Source of the DNA: Aquibacillus kalidii
GTDB taxonomy: Bacteria; Bacillota; Bacilli; Bacillales; Amphibacillaceae
Assembly: GCF_014280935.1 (NCBI RefSeq)
Contig: NZ_JACLZI010000056.1
Coordinates: forward strand, 62,001-126,000
Length of the DNA stretch: 64,000 nucleotides
Direction: 5' to 3'
The number at the start of each line of letters is the position of its first letter. Within the stretch, counting starts at the first letter, position 1. Position numbers and translations under genes: made by a program. The notes under the pieces were generated by a model that searched no databases, was not told the DNA's origin, and worked only from the letters and a program-made list of their open reading frames with translations. Shown piece by piece: positions 61,661 to 64,000 of the stretch.

Positions 61661-61676
61661 TAATTTTCTGATTAAT

Positions 61677-61716
61677 AAAAAGGATGTCCCATACTTTGCG
61701 GGACATCTTTTTATTA
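61677..61716. terminator. Bidirectional terminator between the hydrolase and hemAT genes
   Basis: Stem GATGTCCC / GGGACATC (61683-61690 with 61700-61707) with A and T runs on the two sides. Confidence 0.9.
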
Positions 61717-63012
61717 ATCATTAGTCAATTCAACTAATTCATCTACAGACTTAGTTACATGAGTTAACGCGTTACTTACTTCTTCTAAACTATTCCAGAA
61801 AGTCTCTATTTCTTTTTCAACCGTATCGCTTTGACTTTTACTTTCATTCATTTGTTTTACAATTTCATCAAAGGACATGTTTATTTGTTTCATATGATTC
61901 GTACCCTCTGTTACGGAGGTTCTTACCTCTTCAATATAGGTAGATACTGTGTTAATCTGCGTGTTCGTTTTATCAATCAAACCAGAGACATTTGATACGG
62001 AACTCTTTGTTTCTTCGGCTAGCTTTCTAACTTCGTCTGCCACTACGGCAAACCCCTTACCATGTTCACCTGCTCTTGCCGCTTCGATTGCAGCATTTAA
62101 AGCAAGTAAATTTGTTTGTTCAGCAATCCCAGTAACTATACTAACAATCCCGCCAATTTGGTTGGAGATATCTTTTAGTCCTTCTGTTTGCTCCTTAATT
62201 TCGTGCATTCTTTCGTCAATATCATTCATCTTTGCCTGTTGGTCCTCTAAATCTCGTTTACCACGAATGGACGTTTCTTCAACATCCACTGATGTTTTTG
62301 TACCCTCTTTAGATGTATGGAGGATACCGTCTAACTTAGATACTAATTCTTGTATGGACGCTGTTGTTTGTTGAAAGACAGCTGCTAATTCTTCAGAAGT
62401 ATCCCCAATCTTTTCATGTAACTGATTCTTCTCTTGTTCCTGCTTTTTAGTTACTTGATCAACTTCTGCTTGGAAAGCATCTAAAACTAATTGCTGTTCA
62501 ATGTTTAAAATCTTTGTTGTGGCATTAACCGCTTCTCTAAATTCTTTCTTGCTAGCAAATCTTTCATCAAATATATCCATTAAGGACATTAACAAATCCT
62601 GAAAAGCACACATATACCATTTCGGAAGAAGACCTATTCTAAAATGAATATGAGCAATTTGCTTTCGCTTTGCTATAAAAGTATCATCAACGATACCGTC
62701 AAACATCTCTTGAATATGAATCGTTAACGTCTTCTTTAACCTTTCAACAGAGCTATTTGTTTGTATAATCTCCATAAGAGAGCCCTCGTGTTCTAGGTTT
62801 TTATAAAATTGATTGACAATACTGTCGATATTCTCTGATACATACGGCTTTACTGACTTTAGTGTAACTAAGTCTGTTTCTGTAAGATTGATCATTGCTA
62901 ATTGTTGATTAATGTCATGATTGTCTTCAATACTTATAATATGACTTTTACTTTGATTGAGAACTGTATGTGGTTGCTTTTCTATTTTCTTTCTCTTTGT
63001 AATAAACTTCAT
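61714..63012 (-). CDS. hemAT: HemAT-type globin-coupled aerotaxis receptor
   Basis: A 432-residue soluble chemoreceptor without membrane segments. The N-terminal globin-coupled sensor (about residues 35-185) binds heme; the proximal histidine is in [17 protein letters not shown], and the distal Tyr is likely in [10 protein letters not shown]. The C-terminal half is a methyl-accepting signalling domain with the hairpin tip [36 protein letters not shown], quoted here in full form only as far as [20 protein letters not shown]. In Bacillus HemAT steers swimming in oxygen gradients via CheA/CheW. The start is ATG at 63012, eight bases after GGGGG; a TTG at 63027 is less likely. It stands alone. 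Confidence 0.94.
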   Translation of the reverse strand: MKFITKRKKIEKQPHTVLNQSKSHIISIEDNHDINQQLAMINLTETDLVTLKSVKPYVSENIDSIVNQFYKNLEHEGSLMEIIQTNSSVERLKKTLTIHIQEMFDGIVDDTFIAKRKQIAHIHFRIGLLPKWYMCAFQDLLMSLMDIFDERFASKKEFREAVNATTKILNIEQQLVLDAFQAEVDQVTKKQEQEKNQLHEKIGDTSEELAAVFQQTTASIQELVSKLDGILHTSKEGTKTSVDVEETSIRGKRDLEDQQAKMNDIDERMHEIKEQTEGLKDISNQIGGIVSIVTGIAEQTNLLALNAAIEAARAGEHGKGFAVVADEVRKLAEETKSSVSNVSGLIDKTNTQINTVSTYIEEVRTSVTEGTNHMKQINMSFDEIVKQMNESKSQSDTVEKEIETFWNSLEEVSNALTHVTKSVDELVELTND

Positions 63013-63157
63013 TTTAGTAACCCCCAAGTTGTATTAAGAAAAACCCTCATTATAGGTAGTATCGGATGGACCTATTTTTTATAAAGTAATTTATACGCAT
63101 TGGGGGTATTTTTCTAAATAAAAAAAGAAGTCCTCTACTGATTTGTTAGAGAATTAA

Positions 63158-63398
63158 TTACCTACTTTTTACAAGTAAGTCAACTGCTTCTCTAACGAAT
63201 TCCTCAGAGTCTTCTCCCTTTTCTTCTGCCTCACGAACGCATTCCACCAAGTTTGTACTAACGATTAGCCCCATTGTCCGGTCAATTGCAGTTCGAACTG
63301 CAGACATCTGTGTGATAACATCTTTACACTCGGATCCCATTATCCATCATTTTCAGGATCCCTCTTGACCCTAATCTCATTTGATCTGTATATTCTAA
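63158..63398 (-). pseudogene. Degraded CsoR/CstR-family metal- or persulfide-sensing repressor
   Basis: The last 60 codons (63158-63340) read as a CsoR-family C-terminus: GSECKDVITQMSAVRTAID then VECVREAEEKGEDSEEFV, with two conserved cysteines. The His ligand of copper sensors is replaced by Asn (STNLVEC), so a CstR/YrkD-like persulfide sensor fits better. The N-terminal part lies upstream in another frame (EYTDQMRL then RGILKMMDNG). Between the parts are an extra base in GGGATCC (frameshift at about 63336), an in-frame loss of about six codons (the KRxEGQ region), and TTA where a TTG start should be, after a good AGAGGAG. Three lesions make it a pseudogene. Confidence 0.8.
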
Positions 63399-63421
63399 AT
63401 TAAATATCTCCTCTAAAATAA

Positions 63422-63769
63422 CTAATCCTTACAAATACAATTTGTCAGCGTATAACCAACAACTTTAAATCCTTTATTATGCAAAAAACGAATACCTAAA
63501 TTTTTTTCCATATGATCAGAAGCGATAACATGAATCTCCTTACCCGGGATTTCATGATGGTATCTCTTCAAATATGCAATCGGCATCACTATAGAATCAT
63601 CAACCATTTGTTTTGCGGCTATATTGTAGTCACGAATGTCTAACTTAACCTTCTTTTGTTCTGAGTGGCTATTGGCATCTATACACGGAATCCCCTTAAC
63701 AGGAACATATCTTGAATACAAAAAATATAAGCACAAACTAATGACAAAAACAGAAAATAGAATGAGCAA
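63422..63769 (-). CDS. Membrane-anchored rhodanese-like protein lacking the catalytic Cys
   Basis: A 115-residue protein with an N-terminal helix and VPVKGI turn like the YqhL-type rhodaneses, then a shrunken rhodanese domain. Where the active loop should read CQSGNRS there is ASDHMEK, so the persulfide-carrying cysteine is missing. Two cysteines near the C-terminus (NCIC) could substitute only speculatively. The start is TTG at 63769 after GGGGGAA. It lies 24 bases upstream of the decayed CsoR/CstR gene, the pairing seen in sulfur-stress operons (cst, yrk), and may itself be on the way out. Confidence 0.6.
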   Translation of the reverse strand: MLILFSVFVISLCLYFLYSRYVPVKGIPCIDANSHSEQKKVKLDIRDYNIAAKQMVDDSIVMPIAYLKRYHHEIPGKEIHVIASDHMEKNLGIRFLHNKGFKVVGYTLTNCICKD

Positions 63770-63892
63770 TCCTTTTCCCCCACATCTATATATTCAATGT
63801 TGATTAAATACATGTTATGTCTTTAAAGGTATTAATGTCAACTAATTACCCCATCGCTTATTCTATGCTTTAAGTATTGATTGATTAACAAT

Positions 63893-63924
63893 AAAAGTAT
63901 GCTCTTATTCAAGAGCATACTTTA
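63893..63924 (-). terminator. Terminator of the gene entering from the right edge
   Basis: Perfect 13-bp arms (63894-63906 with 63911-63923), 4-base loop. Confidence 0.88.
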
Positions 63925-63948
63925 GATCAAACAATAACTGCAATTACT

Positions 63949-64000
63949 CTACATTTCTCCCAGTTGCGCCAACATTTCTATTCGAGTTTCCACGTTGGTT
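63949..64000 (-). CDS. C-terminal end of an unidentified gene (partial)
   Basis: The last 16 codons of a minus-strand gene, TNVETRIEMLAQLGEM then TAG, entering from the right edge. A terminator 25 bases downstream supports it. Another frame ends in VGATGRNVE at 63944 but reads less naturally. The family cannot be told from so little. Confidence 0.4.
   Translation of the reverse strand, partial: TNVETRIEMLAQLGEM

Noticed and set aside
61949-62374. 141-codon ORF antisense to hemAT
   Set aside because: Shadow of the coiled-coil signalling domain; no start signal.
63944-64000. Alternative right-edge frame ending VGATGRNVE
   Set aside because: Less natural composition than the frame ending in EMLAQLGEM; could not be settled with so few codons.

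Overview
The window is chromosomal DNA from an AT-rich, Gram-positive, endospore-forming member of the Bacillaceae. I lean towards the Oceanobacillus/Virgibacillus/Lentibacillus side of the family, but this is inference. The evidence is three alpha/beta-type small acid-soluble spore proteins, SpoVR, a cluster of tiny YjcZ/SscA-type sporulation peptides, an IDEAL-domain protein, strong AGGAGG-type ribosome binding sites, many TTG starts, cre-like catabolite boxes and a sortase-anchored surface enzyme. It is mostly ordinary core genome. I see no prophage, insertion sequence, integrase or CRISPR array.

Layout. 1-3.8 kb: the start of a YhaO-type nuclease gene, yheA and yheB, and a divergent ATP-grasp gene of the YheC/YheD type. 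3.9-6.4 kb: a yxkF-like regulator followed by msmX, the shared ATPase of sugar ABC importers. 6.7-9.1 kb: three tandem SASP genes and fumC. 9.4-17 kb: a zinc-dependent phospholipase-like protein, a VanY-type lipoprotein carboxypeptidase, an IDEAL protein, an MFS exporter, a CDF cation exporter, a GNAT, azlCD and a second-type map. 17.1-18.2 kb: four very short YjcZ-family genes, three of them behind a repeated promoter module. 18.2-20.1 kb: a VmlR/Vga-like antibiotic-resistance ABC-F gene with a leader that looks built for ribosome-mediated attenuation. 20-25.6 kb: a yueD-like reductase, a Mug-type glycosylase, a C39-like secreted protein, a zinc dehydrogenase and a trans-sulfuration-type PLP enzyme. 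26.0-26.7 kb: an apparently intact 5S rRNA beside a 23S rRNA gene reduced to about 0.3 kb by large internal deletions.

26.8-32.6 kb: an Atl DNA-repair protein, DegV, a membrane protein, a DUF421 protein, an AlaX-type editing protein and a HAD phosphatase. 32.6-36.4 kb: qoxABCD, the aa3-type quinol oxidase. It is divergent from a two-component system plus SDR (36.7-39.6 kb), with an FNR/CRP-like box between them. 39.6-45.9 kb: two GNATs, a YfcE-type phosphoesterase, an SDR, a DUF389 protein, and a signalling block of DUF5317 protein, translationally coupled 43-residue peptide and GGDEF/HD-GYP protein. 46.3-53.3 kb: a MEDS-domain histidine kinase, small proteins, a cold-shock protein, a MOSC protein, a KtrB-type potassium channel subunit and SpoVR. 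53.5-60.5 kb: a 2350-residue cell-wall-anchored amylopullulanase with two GH13 catalytic domains. 60.8-64 kb: an alpha/beta hydrolase, a HemAT-type oxygen-sensing chemoreceptor, a degraded CsoR/CstR-type repressor and a rhodanese-like protein without its catalytic cysteine.

How it fits together. Starch use (amylopullulanase under three cre-like boxes) and sugar import (msmX with a cre-like box) are both likely under catabolite control. Respiration and oxygen sensing are represented by qox and HemAT, and sporulation by several groups. The most unusual items are the DUF5317/peptide/c-di-GMP module, the eroded 23S gene, two genes that appear to start with ATT, the ABC-F leader, and the decayed CsoR-family gene.
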